A DNA stretch of 10,119 nt from an uncultured Chthonomonas sp. Its GTDB lineage: Bacteria; Armatimonadota; Chthonomonadetes; Chthonomonadales; CAJBBX01. Both the position numbers and the translations under genes were made by a program. The notes under the pieces were generated by a model. That model ran no database searches. It was not told the origin of the DNA and saw only the letters and a program-made list of their open reading frames with translations. Where the stretch lies: contig CAISOI010000446.1 of NCBI GenBank assembly GCA_903886985.1, positions 1 through 10,119 of the forward strand. Reading direction: 5' to 3'. Shown one piece after another: positions 1-7,568 of this stretch (positions are counted from its first letter, which is position 1; every line of letters starts with the position of its first letter).

Positions 1-1621
1 GAGAATAGAAGTGGGCAATACTCCCATCTGCTTTTGGTCGCAAAATTCTGCCTAACCTTTGGGCTTCCTCCTGGCGAGAACCAAAAGTTCCAGAAACTTG
101 TATCGCAACGTTTGCGTCAGGTAGGTCGATTGAGAAATTGGCAACTTTCGATACTACCAGCCGTTTAATTTCACCTGCGCGGAACTGCGCATAAAGCTTT
201 TCACGATCTTTTTGGGGCGTCTTCCCGGTAATCATGGGTGCATCCAGAGCAATTGCCAGTCTCTCCAGTTGTTCCAAATATTGGCCTATTATGAGCACAT
301 TGTCAGTCCGATGCTTACGGACCAACGCCCAAACAACATCATCCTTTGCGGGGTTTGTAGAAGCAATTCGGTATTTGTCACGCTTTTCTGAAACCGCATA
401 TTCCATTCGAACATCGTGGTGCATTGGAATGCGTACTTCCGTACAGACAGCTTCCGCAATCCAACCCTGTTTCTCGAGTTCTTTCCATGGCGCATCAAAT
501 TTCTTTGGGCCAATAAGCGAGAAAACATCTTCTTCCCTACCATCTTCACGCACCAGTGTTGCAGTTAATCCCAGTCTGCGTTTTGCTTGGATTTCGGCAG
601 TGACACGAAACACAGGGGCGGGTAGCAAGTGGACCTCATCGTAGAGGATCAAACCCCAGTTGTAATTGTTGAACAACCCCAGGTGGACAAACCCTTCTGC
701 TTCCCCCAGTTCATCCCCAATATCGGCGGGAGGCGCAGCCTCAATTTTTTTAGATTTCCGAGACGTCAAAACTTGATATGTCGCGATGGTAACCGGTCGT
801 ATCTCTTTATGGTCACCACTGTATTCACCAATTTCACTTTCCGTTAGGGTCGTCTTATCCAAAAGTTCACTTCGCCATTGCCTTGCCGCAGTGATACCAG
901 TTGCAATAATCAATGTATGCATCTGAGCCCGTGCCATGGTCTCTATCCCGATAATCGTCTTGCCCGCGCCGCATGGCAATACCAAAACACCGCTGCCTCC
1001 GCGGACATCCCCACCGGCCCAAAACGCGTCCGCCGCTAACCTCTGATAATCCCGGACCATAAAGAGTCCGCCACTAGATTTTGTAAAATCTCGCAGCCGA
1101 AACTCGAGCGAATCTCCTACTGTGTAACCTGCAATGTCTTCAACTGGAAAGCCTATTTTTATCAGGGCTTGCTTGATGCGCCCGCGTTCTAAGAGCGAAA
1201 TCTCGAAGGAGGTCGAATCGATCTCTTTTAGTACGAATTTTTTGATGTTTTTGTTATGCAGTATCTCGATCATCAACACTGGATCTTCGCTGCGTAGGAT
1301 TAGAGAATTGCCCTCTCTGACCAATTTTAAACGTCCGAACCGTCCGACATAATCTCGAAGGTCGGCAATCACATTGCCTGGAATATCGTATTTCGCGAAC
1401 TCGGTTAGAACACTCTCCATCTCCTCACCCATCATTCCTGCCGCTCTTGCATTCCAGAGAGACAATGGTGACATTCGATAGGTGTGTATGTGCTCGGGAC
1501 TCTTTACGAGGTCGCAAAATATCGACAATTTGTCCCGGCAAGCTTCTGCCTTCGGATTGTCAATTTCCAGTAGAATGGTGCGATCGGATTGGATTATTAG
1601 CGGGTTTTCAGGGTTGAACAT
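1..1621 (-). CDS. XPB/ERCC3-type DNA repair helicase (3' end outside window)
   Basis: This is a superfamily 2 DNA helicase of the bacterial XPB family; 540 residues lie in the window. XPB enzymes are ATP-driven 3'-to-5' DNA translocases linked to nucleotide excision repair. Visible parts: an XPB/Ssl2 N-terminal domain (about residues 5-160, with NPLIIQSDRTILLEID and the TYRMSPLSLWNARAAG stretch); Walker A/motif I PCGAGKT at 216-222; a DEVH box at 328-331; motif III TAT at 353-355, directly followed by the XPB-specific RED triplet at 358-360; and a C-terminal RecA fold ending in motif VI QRLGRILRPK. The frame runs off the edge at AHFYS, so only a short tail should be missing. The ATG at 1621 is chosen because its N terminus matches the family; an in-frame TAA lies 11 codons upstream and no strong Shine-Dalgarno is visible. 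The gap to the upstream 750-aa gene is 30 nt, so co-transcription and translational coupling are likely. The family call is very secure; the cellular role is inferred. Confidence 0.96.
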   Translation of the reverse strand, partial: MFNPENPLIIQSDRTILLEIDNPKAEACRDKLSIFCDLVKSPEHIHTYRMSPLSLWNARAAGMMGEEMESVLTEFAKYDIPGNVIADLRDYVGRFGRLKLVREGNSLILRSEDPVLMIEILHNKNIKKFVLKEIDSTSFEISLLERGRIKQALIKIGFPVEDIAGYTVGDSLEFRLRDFTKSSGGLFMVRDYQRLAADAFWAGGDVRGGSGVLVLPCGAGKTIIGIETMARAQMHTLIIATGITAARQWRSELLDKTTLTESEIGEYSGDHKEIRPVTIATYQVLTSRKSKKIEAAPPADIGDELGEAEGFVHLGLFNNYNWGLILYDEVHLLPAPVFRVTAEIQAKRRLGLTATLVREDGREEDVFSLIGPKKFDAPWKELEKQGWIAEAVCTEVRIPMHHDVRMEYAVSEKRDKYRIASTNPAKDDVVWALVRKHRTDNVLIIGQYLEQLERLAIALDAPMITGKTPQKDREKLYAQFRAGEIKRLVVSKVANFSIDLPDANVAIQVSGTFGSRQEEAQRLGRILRPKADGSIAHFYS

Positions 1622-1651
1622 AATAGAGTGGGTCCAAAAATCTTGGGCCGT

Positions 1652-3904
1652 TTATGAAATAGCTTTCCAGTTAATACGATTCTCGATATCAGGGTTCTTA
1701 TACTGATATGGTTTTGGTAGGACATACTGCTTGCTGTTTACCGGCTCCTCCTGATGAGTTTCGCCCTGACGTGAAGTTACTGGCAGGTATCCTGCGGCAC
1801 GTAGTAGCTTTAATATAGACTCTACGCTATCCCCGGTCACCAAAGCAACAGTTTCCGTTAGCTGTTCCTTATAGTGAATGCCTAATTTCTTTTGCGCCAT
1901 CAACTCTTTCAATAACATTGGATCTGTGACCTGGAGGTATATCCCAGCTTTTCCAACACGAATATGACCGTGGCGACCGCCAACCTCGGAGATCAGATAT
2001 TCCACATTTTGTGGTAGTACAGTTGCAGAATGATCTTTAAGAAATTTGATAAGACTTTCCGATGATTCACCTTTGTCCAATGCCCTCCGCAAGTTCTCCT
2101 TAGTAAGGGTTAGCATTCCACTTGGCGACGGGTCCGAAATCTTGAAAAGTCTATATAAATGTGCTGCCGCAAGATTCGGAGGAGCATAAATCTCCAAATT
2201 GGGTTGGACTACGAATTTATCTACGGTAGAGCCAACTGTATCGTTACGCGGAACGCCCATGAAATGGGTTTTGCCTAGGTCGGACAATCGAACATAAGTG
2301 TCCAATTTGGCAGATGGCCCTGCTGTTTCCACAAGCCCCAACCAAACTAAACTTTCAGCGCATATACGATAAACGATCTGTGATACACCTGCCACATTTA
2401 GCTCTTCCTCTGGAACCTGCCGGAAACGATTGTGCGCGCCTTCGGTTGAATTGGTACCTTCGCCCTTGTCATCGACTTCCGATTCTTGAGAATTGGGATT
2501 ATCATCCATAAATCGATCCCAACATCGAAACGCCGCCTTAGCTTTAATGTCGCGAAGCGAATGAAAACATCCGGGATTGGCAGCTTCGAGGTCAATTAGG
2601 ATCTTGATGAGCCCGTCTCGATAAAGGCGAGTTCGCGCTCCGTAATATCCATTGAATGTGGCAAGACTGTCCTTGAAATCTTCTGCGAAGACGTCTTGAC
2701 CGAACCAAATAGTTGCCAGGCTCAGTTGTTGAACAGAGAGCGGTTGTTCAAGCCATTTGAGACCTGTCGACGTAACATCGTACCTTTCTAACCTTTCAGT
2801 TATGTCAATCAGTTCCGCCTCGCGTGCGACTGCATAGACAAGTGCTGGATAGGTCTCCGATTTTTCAGTCATTCCCTTAGCGACTGCCTTGAGAGCGGTA
2901 CGGTGAATAATGCCTTTATTGGTTCTGACAGCCTCCATTCTGCTCAAGTATCCCATGAGATAGGCTACATCGCGTGGCAACGAATCGTACAAACGTGGCG
3001 TGAGACCTTCAGGTGATCTGGGAATTGCGGGAGGTTCAACAACACGTAACCAAGACGCGGTATCACGCCCAACCAAAAGGTTAAGAACGTCTCCGGGAAT
3101 TATGATCTCCCCATAACCCCAACCTACACTTCCCAAAAGGACCAGAATCCCTTTTCCCAGGAGCTCTTCAACGGGATTCCGAGGGCGCCCTTGAGCCCAC
3201 CGTTTACCCCAGTCGTAACTATAGAGTTGATTGCGATATCGCACATCCAAATGCCCACCAAGTTCATAAAGACTTGTAACTCCAGAATTAGATATAACGA
3301 ATTCCAGCACTTTGTTGGCATCCAATGAAAGGGAATCCACAACAGTTCTTAATCGCGATAAGTCGAGCAAATGATGAGCAATTTCAGAAACTGCATGGCT
3401 CTTGGAGCGCAAACCTTCCAAAGATTCGATATCGAGTGACTTTGCAATATATTCAACGACATCCGTTGGATATTTGCCCAAGCTGGGAGACAACAAATTC
3501 TTGTAAGGCTCGGGCGCAGGTATTTTATCAAGGACGGAATCCGGGCACACTAACACATTATTGCCCAGTTCTGAACTCTCGAAAAGCAGCGCTAGATCCT
3601 GCAGGTCATCCAGAGCACTCTCAATGTGTTCGCGATGAGGTTCACCCGCATCTGCAATCATTTTCTCCTTATCGACAATTCCGCCATTTGTCACGATATA
3701 GACCAAAATCCGAATTTGAAGGAGGTTTGTCTCAGAAATTGCCTCGGTAATGGAGCGAGAAACGAACAGCAATTTCACCATTTTCGTGCAGAGATCGAGC
3801 TTATTGGTGCATTTGGTGAGCGTGGCAAGGGCGCGGGCGCGGCGACGAACAATTCCTCGCAAGCGGTCGATAGGAAGGTTTTGGAGAAGTTCGAGGTATG
3901 TCAA
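1652..3904 (-). CDS. Helicase-associated protein with XPB/Ssl2 N-terminal-like domain
   Basis: The protein has 750 residues and lies directly upstream of XPB. The C-terminal part (about residues 564-712) has VDKFVVQPNLEIYAPPNL, then a helical stretch with LPQNVEYLISEVGGRHGHIRV and DPMLLKELM. This is the Helicase XPB/Ssl2 N-terminal domain (PF13625-like), also present at the N terminus of the adjacent helicase. A similar large protein sits beside XPB in mycobacteria. No Walker motifs are seen, so it is not itself a helicase. Residues 1-460 are mostly helical and hydrophobic, with winged-helix-like segments, and I do not recognise a fold there. An acidic, Ser/Asn/Gly-rich linker (about 467-490) separates the halves. 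The start is TTG at 3904: AGGGGG sits 8 nt upstream and an in-frame TAG lies six codons upstream, so no longer form is possible. It is probably a partner or regulator of XPB; this is inferred from position and the shared domain. Confidence 0.88.
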   Translation of the reverse strand: MTYLELLQNLPIDRLRGIVRRRARALATLTKCTNKLDLCTKMVKLLFVSRSITEAISETNLLQIRILVYIVTNGGIVDKEKMIADAGEPHREHIESALDDLQDLALLFESSELGNNVLVCPDSVLDKIPAPEPYKNLLSPSLGKYPTDVVEYIAKSLDIESLEGLRSKSHAVSEIAHHLLDLSRLRTVVDSLSLDANKVLEFVISNSGVTSLYELGGHLDVRYRNQLYSYDWGKRWAQGRPRNPVEELLGKGILVLLGSVGWGYGEIIIPGDVLNLLVGRDTASWLRVVEPPAIPRSPEGLTPRLYDSLPRDVAYLMGYLSRMEAVRTNKGIIHRTALKAVAKGMTEKSETYPALVYAVAREAELIDITERLERYDVTSTGLKWLEQPLSVQQLSLATIWFGQDVFAEDFKDSLATFNGYYGARTRLYRDGLIKILIDLEAANPGCFHSLRDIKAKAAFRCWDRFMDDNPNSQESEVDDKGEGTNSTEGAHNRFRQVPEEELNVAGVSQIVYRICAESLVWLGLVETAGPSAKLDTYVRLSDLGKTHFMGVPRNDTVGSTVDKFVVQPNLEIYAPPNLAAAHLYRLFKISDPSPSGMLTLTKENLRRALDKGESSESLIKFLKDHSATVLPQNVEYLISEVGGRHGHIRVGKAGIYLQVTDPMLLKELMAQKKLGIHYKEQLTETVALVTGDSVESILKLLRAAGYLPVTSRQGETHQEEPVNSKQYVLPKPYQYKNPDIENRINWKAIS

Positions 3905-3912
3905 CCGGTACG

Positions 3913-3918
3913 CCCCCT
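3913..3918 (-). promoter_or_regulatory. Shine-Dalgarno for the TTG start at 3904
   Basis: On the minus strand AGGGGG lies 8 nt before the TTG codon. Together with the in-frame TAG just upstream, it decides the non-ATG start of the 750-aa helicase-associated protein. Confidence 0.65.
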
Positions 3919-3927
3919 AATCTGGTC

Positions 3928-3956
3928 AGTTTACCTGCCCGACGGGGGGTTGTCAA
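3928..3956 (-). promoter_or_regulatory. Sigma-70-type promoter for the helicase-partner/XPB operon
   Basis: On the minus strand a perfect -35 box TTGACA (3956-3951) is followed after exactly 17 nt by TAAACT (3933-3928), which matches 4 of 6 consensus bases of the -10 box. Transcription would begin near 3921, leaving about 17 nt of leader that includes the Shine-Dalgarno. The spacer holds a run of six C and a small CCCG/CGGG dyad. This makes the helicase pair transcriptionally separable from the RseB-like gene upstream. Confidence 0.6.
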
Positions 3957-4001
3957 ATTAACAAACCGTAATAATCACCCCACTACTAAACTTGGATTCA
4001 G

Positions 4002-5480
4002 TCAAGGATTCATCCGGGAGGAGCTTTCAGCGACAACTATCAATTCCGAAGTTGTCAACTTTGTGGACATTAATACCAACTCTTGATCGCCCGATATCCA
4101 ACTAATCATCGATATGTGGTAGGGCTGATTTAGCTCTGATATTTGAATGGATCCAAGTTTCTTGCTCACTTTACTATCCTGCTTTTTGAAAAGATGACTA
4201 TCAAACACTTTCCCAATCGCCCTATTATTGAGCTGTGCAAAGGTCAATGTATCACCCGTATTTGGGTCCAAAAAGTCCGAACGTATTACGATAAAGCGAC
4301 CAGTAGCTTGATCGATTAGATGGTCTCGTTGCTCTTCCACATTCTCTCGTGAATTGCCCGGACCGACAACTAAAGACCCGTCTTTCGCCATAAAGATTAC
4401 GAAAGCGAGATTCACATTTTCATCGGTATTTGGCGAACTTATGCTCATTGCGACAGTGGATGTAGAACTCTGACTTGAAGGTGTCTGAGTAATGATCTTA
4501 GCTGTTCCACCACCTGGTCGCATAAGGTTCATCGTCATTTTGCCTTTATCAGGATCGACTTCAGTTGTTGCGCTCCATCCGGGGGGAAGGCCGCCCGGCA
4601 TGAACTCGGGACCGGCAAGCGCATTCGAACGTTGCTGTTGCTTAAGTGAAGACGTATCACGTTCACTAGCCGATGTATTGACAAATTGAAAATCAGGGTG
4701 CGGTATTATGTGCTGCAACCAAGAAAGTGAGGATTTTCGATTTGAATTGCGAATCGTGACGAGACTTCTTAAATAGTCCTCTTCCCCACCCAATTTGTCG
4801 ATGTGTTCGAATGACTGAGGATGAATGAGGCCTCTCACGACCTTTGAACCGGCAGTCGGATAAAGCGGTGTCGCTACTGCTTCAGAATTAAGACTATGCC
4901 ATTCCAATGCATAATCTTCATTAGCGCCGGTTGTCTCCAACCGTTTCAGCGTAATACCAGTCTCAGTATCCAGCCAGAGTTGTTGGCGGCGTAGGGTACT
5001 CAACGAATTGCCTAGAGTCAGCATGAACACCGGTCGTGATGCAAGTCGACCCGTCTCAAGTTGATTTACGGGTAGCCCCACTGCCTTGGAGACGACCGTT
5101 TTGTCTTGTAGAAATATGGACTTCTTGAATCGACTCGGCTGCAAAAAGCTTGAGTATTCAGGGATGGAAGTCTCTAAAAGTTGCCACACCCAGTTTGGTT
5201 TGGTTGTGAGCCAAGTAAAAACACCTTGGCTAGTAACTGCCTCAGACCGATCTATCCCAAAAAGTGCACCCTCGATTCCTCTGCGAGTTCTGAATCCGAA
5301 AGATCCGGGACCAACTCTGATAGAGAGCGCTAAATTCTTGCCGCCATTTAGGCGTTCATACCCTTCACCGACGACAGTCGGCTTGAATACCCAACTATTG
5401 GAATCAGTTTGAATCAAGAGTGACAACGCTGCAACCAAGCAAATAATGGTTTCTCTCCGATTTGACAAGTCGTTATTCAT
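4002..5480 (-). CDS. Exported MucB/RseB-like (outer-membrane lipoprotein carrier-fold) protein
   Basis: The product is 492 residues. The N terminus (NRR, then the hydrophobic TIICLVAALSLLIQ) looks like a signal peptide or a single membrane anchor, so it should act outside the cytoplasm. Residues ~60-195 resemble the MucB/RseB and LolA-like fold. The best visible signature is 141-182: LETGRLASRPVFMLTL, then QQLWLDTETGITLKRLE, the typical 'WLD-xETG-LK' hairpin of RseB. RseB proteins sense lipoprotein or LPS stress and control sigma-E; LolA-type proteins carry lipoproteins. Residues 297-330 (LPPGWSATTEVD and following) recall an RseB C-terminal start, but the rest (340-492) I do not recognise. 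No sigma factor or anti-sigma gene is next to it. I prefer the ATG at 5480, preceded by AAGG with 7 nt spacing, over a GTG at 5495 that coincides with the predicted transcription start. The family call is tentative and the role is not determined. Confidence 0.62.
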   Translation of the reverse strand: MNNDLSNRRETIICLVAALSLLIQTDSNSWVFKPTVVGEGYERLNGGKNLALSIRVGPGSFGFRTRRGIEGALFGIDRSEAVTSQGVFTWLTTKPNWVWQLLETSIPEYSSFLQPSRFKKSIFLQDKTVVSKAVGLPVNQLETGRLASRPVFMLTLGNSLSTLRRQQLWLDTETGITLKRLETTGANEDYALEWHSLNSEAVATPLYPTAGSKVVRGLIHPQSFEHIDKLGGEEDYLRSLVTIRNSNRKSSLSWLQHIIPHPDFQFVNTSASERDTSSLKQQQRSNALAGPEFMPGGLPPGWSATTEVDPDKGKMTMNLMRPGGGTAKIITQTPSSQSSTSTVAMSISSPNTDENVNLAFVIFMAKDGSLVVGPGNSRENVEEQRDHLIDQATGRFIVIRSDFLDPNTGDTLTFAQLNNRAIGKVFDSHLFKKQDSKVSKKLGSIQISELNQPYHISMISWISGDQELVLMSTKLTTSELIVVAESSSRMNP

Positions 5481-5497
5481 ATCGACGCCTTGCACAC

Positions 5498-5526
5498 ATT
5501 ATGGTTACGGTAGGTATTGACTGCAA
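5498..5526 (-). promoter_or_regulatory. Predicted promoter of the RseB-like gene
   Basis: On the minus strand TTGCAG (5526-5521) and CATAAT (5503-5498; 5 of 6 consensus) are separated by 17 nt. The expected start is near 5491, about 10 nt before the ATG at 5480. The -35 box is only a partial match. Confidence 0.5.
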
Positions 5527-5694
5527 TTAAACGTAGGGCAAGAAAAACTCAACCTTCAACTTCGTTCACCTTGAGTTCATCAATCAAATCGGTGAGATCC
5601 ACCAACATTTTGTACTGTTTCATATAATTTACGTGGGCAGGTCAAATGCGCAATTTGCAACTTATTCGTCGCAACCTGCACAATATCAAATGGG

Positions 5695-5700
5695 TATAAT
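5695..5700 (+). promoter_or_regulatory. Predicted -10 box of the fadE operon
   Basis: A perfect TATAAT lies about 90 nt before the fadE start. No good -35 box is found at 16-18 nt spacing, so a weak or activator-dependent promoter is possible. A start near 5707 would put the double hairpin at 5736-5772 in the mRNA leader. Confidence 0.45.
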
Positions 5701-5735
5701 TTGTATAGGTTAAACACTTTGTTGACCACCGATCC

Positions 5736-5772
5736 GCTTCAGCGTGTGCTGAAGCTTCTCAATGATGAGAAG
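5736..5772 (+). promoter_or_regulatory. Two adjacent perfect hairpins in the fadE leader
   Basis: The first hairpin is GCTTCAGC (5736-5743), a 4-nt loop, then GCTGAAGC (5748-5755). The second is CTTCTCA (5755-5761), a 4-nt loop, then TGAGAAG (5766-5772). Both stems are perfect and share the base at 5755. There is no U-tract, so a terminator is unlikely. The 20-bp first element is also a perfect palindrome and could be a repressor operator; as RNA, the pair could restrict ribosome access. Which of these applies is open. Confidence 0.55.
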
Positions 5773-5788
5773 GAAGCATTTGGAGAAT

Positions 5789-7549
5789 ATGAATAGTTCA
5801 AACATCGTTGTTGGCGGCGCGTTTCTGTCATCACATCCCACTGTCGCTCAAATTTTCACTCCCGAAGACTTTTCGCCAGAAGCAAGATTCATAGGCGACA
5901 CTGCAGATACTTTTCTCAAAAAAGAGGTGCTTCCACACACCGAACGCATCGAGTCTCACGACATTGAGTTTATGCACGCTTTGATGCAAAAAGCCGGGGA
6001 ACTTGGTCTTCTGGGCGCCGATGTTCCGGAAGTGTACGGCGGCCTCGGCTTGGATATTCGTACCTGTGCACTTCTGGCTGAGAAACTGAATTGGCAACAG
6101 TCGTTTGCTCTAACACACGAAGCACACACGGTCATTGCGACACTTCCCTTGATGTACTTCGGCAATCACTCCCAGAAAAGCAAATATCTTCCAAAATTGG
6201 CTTCGGGTGAATGGATCGGATCGTTTGCACTCAGCGAGACCGTTTCAGGTTCAGACGCCTTGGGTGCCATTACCCGCGCTGATTTGACGGAAGATGGCCG
6301 GTTTTATGTTCTCAATGGATCCAAAATGTGGATCACCAATACCGGCTTTGCATCTCTCTTCACTGTTTTCGCAAAAATCGACGTTGATAAGTTCTCGTGT
6401 TTCCTCGTAGAAAGTGGCACACCCGGCTTAAGCTTTGGCAAAGAAGAGAATAAGCTTGGCATGCGCGGCACTTCTACCAGGCGCGTCATTTTGGAAAATG
6501 TGAAAGTTCCTAAAGATCAGCTCGTCGGCGAAGCTGGCAAGGCACACTATTCAGCATTCTGTGCGCTCAATATGGGGCGATTTAAGTTAGAAGCGGGCGC
6601 AGTCGGCGGAATCAAAGAGACTCTGGCGGTATGTGCGGCTTATTCTAATCAGCGAAAACAGTTTGGTAGACCCATTTCCAGCTTCGGAATGGTCAAAGCC
6701 AAACTCGGCGAAATGTGTGCTCGCCTTTTTGGGTTGGAAAGCGCTGTTTACCGACTTGCTGGGTTGCTTGATGGCGTTTTTGATGGTATCGACCCGACTT
6801 CGGACAATGCGGCGAGCCAATACCATCGTGCCGCGGAAGAATATGCCATAGAATGCGGCATTGTTAAAGTTATTGGCTCAGAGCTTTATAGCTGGGCTAC
6901 GGACGAAGCAATTCAAATTCACGGTGGCAATGGATACACGGAAGAGTATCCCGTTGCCAGAGCATGGCGTGACCAACGCCTGTTAAGAATTGGTGAAGGT
7001 GCGAATGAGATAGTCCGCGTTAATATTGTGAGTACCCTACTTCGACGAATTTCGGCTGGGCGACTGGAATTATCCGATATAGAAGAGCTGGTTCATGATC
7101 CAAATTCGGAGGATCTCAACCTGCTGACAGTAACGGACTCCACTCCTGTTTACTGGATGAAGCGCCACGCGAAGTTCCTTCTGAATTGTGCCCGATCTAC
7201 TTTCGGAGACAATCTACTGGAAGAGCAAGAAGTAGTTGCCGCGATCGCAGACATCATCTGCGCTGCGTTTGTTTTGGAGAGCGCATGGATACGCTGCCAG
7301 AAACTCATGGAAGCAGGAGTTTCGGAGTCGCGTTTAATATCTGCAGTCACCGCCGCGCGCATTCTCACATGGGATGCAATGGGGCGCGTCTCGACCAGTG
7401 CCAATGATGTTGTTAGCAGATTGGTGACACACGGTGCTGACGTCTCTTCTGGTCCCAATTCATGGGGAAATATGATGGATGTCGACAGCATTGGACTTCG
7501 CCGTGACCTTGCCAACGCAGTATTGGAGAGGGAAGGATATCTCTGGTAA
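5789..7549 (+). CDS. fadE: Acyl-CoA dehydrogenase, FadE/VLCAD-like
   Basis: This FAD enzyme catalyses the first step of fatty-acid beta-oxidation, making trans-2-enoyl-CoA and passing electrons to ETF. From the ATG at 5789 it has 586 residues, close to the ~590-aa Bacillus FadE type rather than the ~380-aa short forms. N-terminal helical domain: GELGLLGADVPEVYGGLGLD, about 70-89. Middle beta domain: FALSETVSGSD at 146-156 and NGSKMWITN at 176-184. C-terminal helical domain: QRKQFGRPISSF at 288-299 and QIHGGNGYTEEYPVARAWRD at 376-395, then RIGEGANEI, where E403 is the likely catalytic base. Residues ~430-586 are the extra domain of VLCAD/FadE-type enzymes. An ATG pair at 5762/5765 would add 9 residues but lies inside a hairpin; GGAG precedes the ATG at 5789, though very close, so the start is uncertain. 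It is followed by DUF1697 after 19 nt. No other beta-oxidation gene is in the window. Confidence 0.93.
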   Translation: MNSSNIVVGGAFLSSHPTVAQIFTPEDFSPEARFIGDTADTFLKKEVLPHTERIESHDIEFMHALMQKAGELGLLGADVPEVYGGLGLDIRTCALLAEKLNWQQSFALTHEAHTVIATLPLMYFGNHSQKSKYLPKLASGEWIGSFALSETVSGSDALGAITRADLTEDGRFYVLNGSKMWITNTGFASLFTVFAKIDVDKFSCFLVESGTPGLSFGKEENKLGMRGTSTRRVILENVKVPKDQLVGEAGKAHYSAFCALNMGRFKLEAGAVGGIKETLAVCAAYSNQRKQFGRPISSFGMVKAKLGEMCARLFGLESAVYRLAGLLDGVFDGIDPTSDNAASQYHRAAEEYAIECGIVKVIGSELYSWATDEAIQIHGGNGYTEEYPVARAWRDQRLLRIGEGANEIVRVNIVSTLLRRISAGRLELSDIEELVHDPNSEDLNLLTVTDSTPVYWMKRHAKFLLNCARSTFGDNLLEEQEVVAAIADIICAAFVLESAWIRCQKLMEAGVSESRLISAVTAARILTWDAMGRVSTSANDVVSRLVTHGADVSSGPNSWGNMMDVDSIGLRRDLANAVLEREGYLW

Positions 7550-7568
7550 AACAGAGTGGATAGATCCG

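Larger units (their letters stand above)
5481..5788. other. Divergent intergenic region
   Basis: This gap of about 300 bp lies between the RseB-like gene (minus) and fadE (plus). It holds a promoter for each side and the double hairpin at 5736-5772. Two very short open frames (5549-5623 minus, 24 aa; 5646-5699 plus, 17 aa) lack convincing ribosome binding sites. I see no RNA gene or long repeat in it. Confidence 0.7.

Noticed and set aside
234..644. 136-aa plus-strand frame at the left end
   Set aside because: It lies opposite the XPB helicase motifs, which are unambiguous on the minus strand.
3325..3750. 141-aa plus-strand frame inside the helicase-associated gene
   Set aside because: It is an antisense shadow of a clear coding region, with no recognisable domain and no upstream signals.
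5549..5623. 24-aa frame on the minus strand (MKQYKMLVDLTDLIDELKVN...) in the divergent intergenic region
   Set aside because: It reads like a plausible helix but has no Shine-Dalgarno or promoter, and it lies upstream of the predicted promoter of the next gene. Too short to support.
5646..5699. 17-aa basic frame on the plus strand ahead of fadE, a possible leader peptide
   Set aside because: It overlaps the predicted -10 box, so it would not be in the mRNA from that promoter, and its ribosome binding site is weak.
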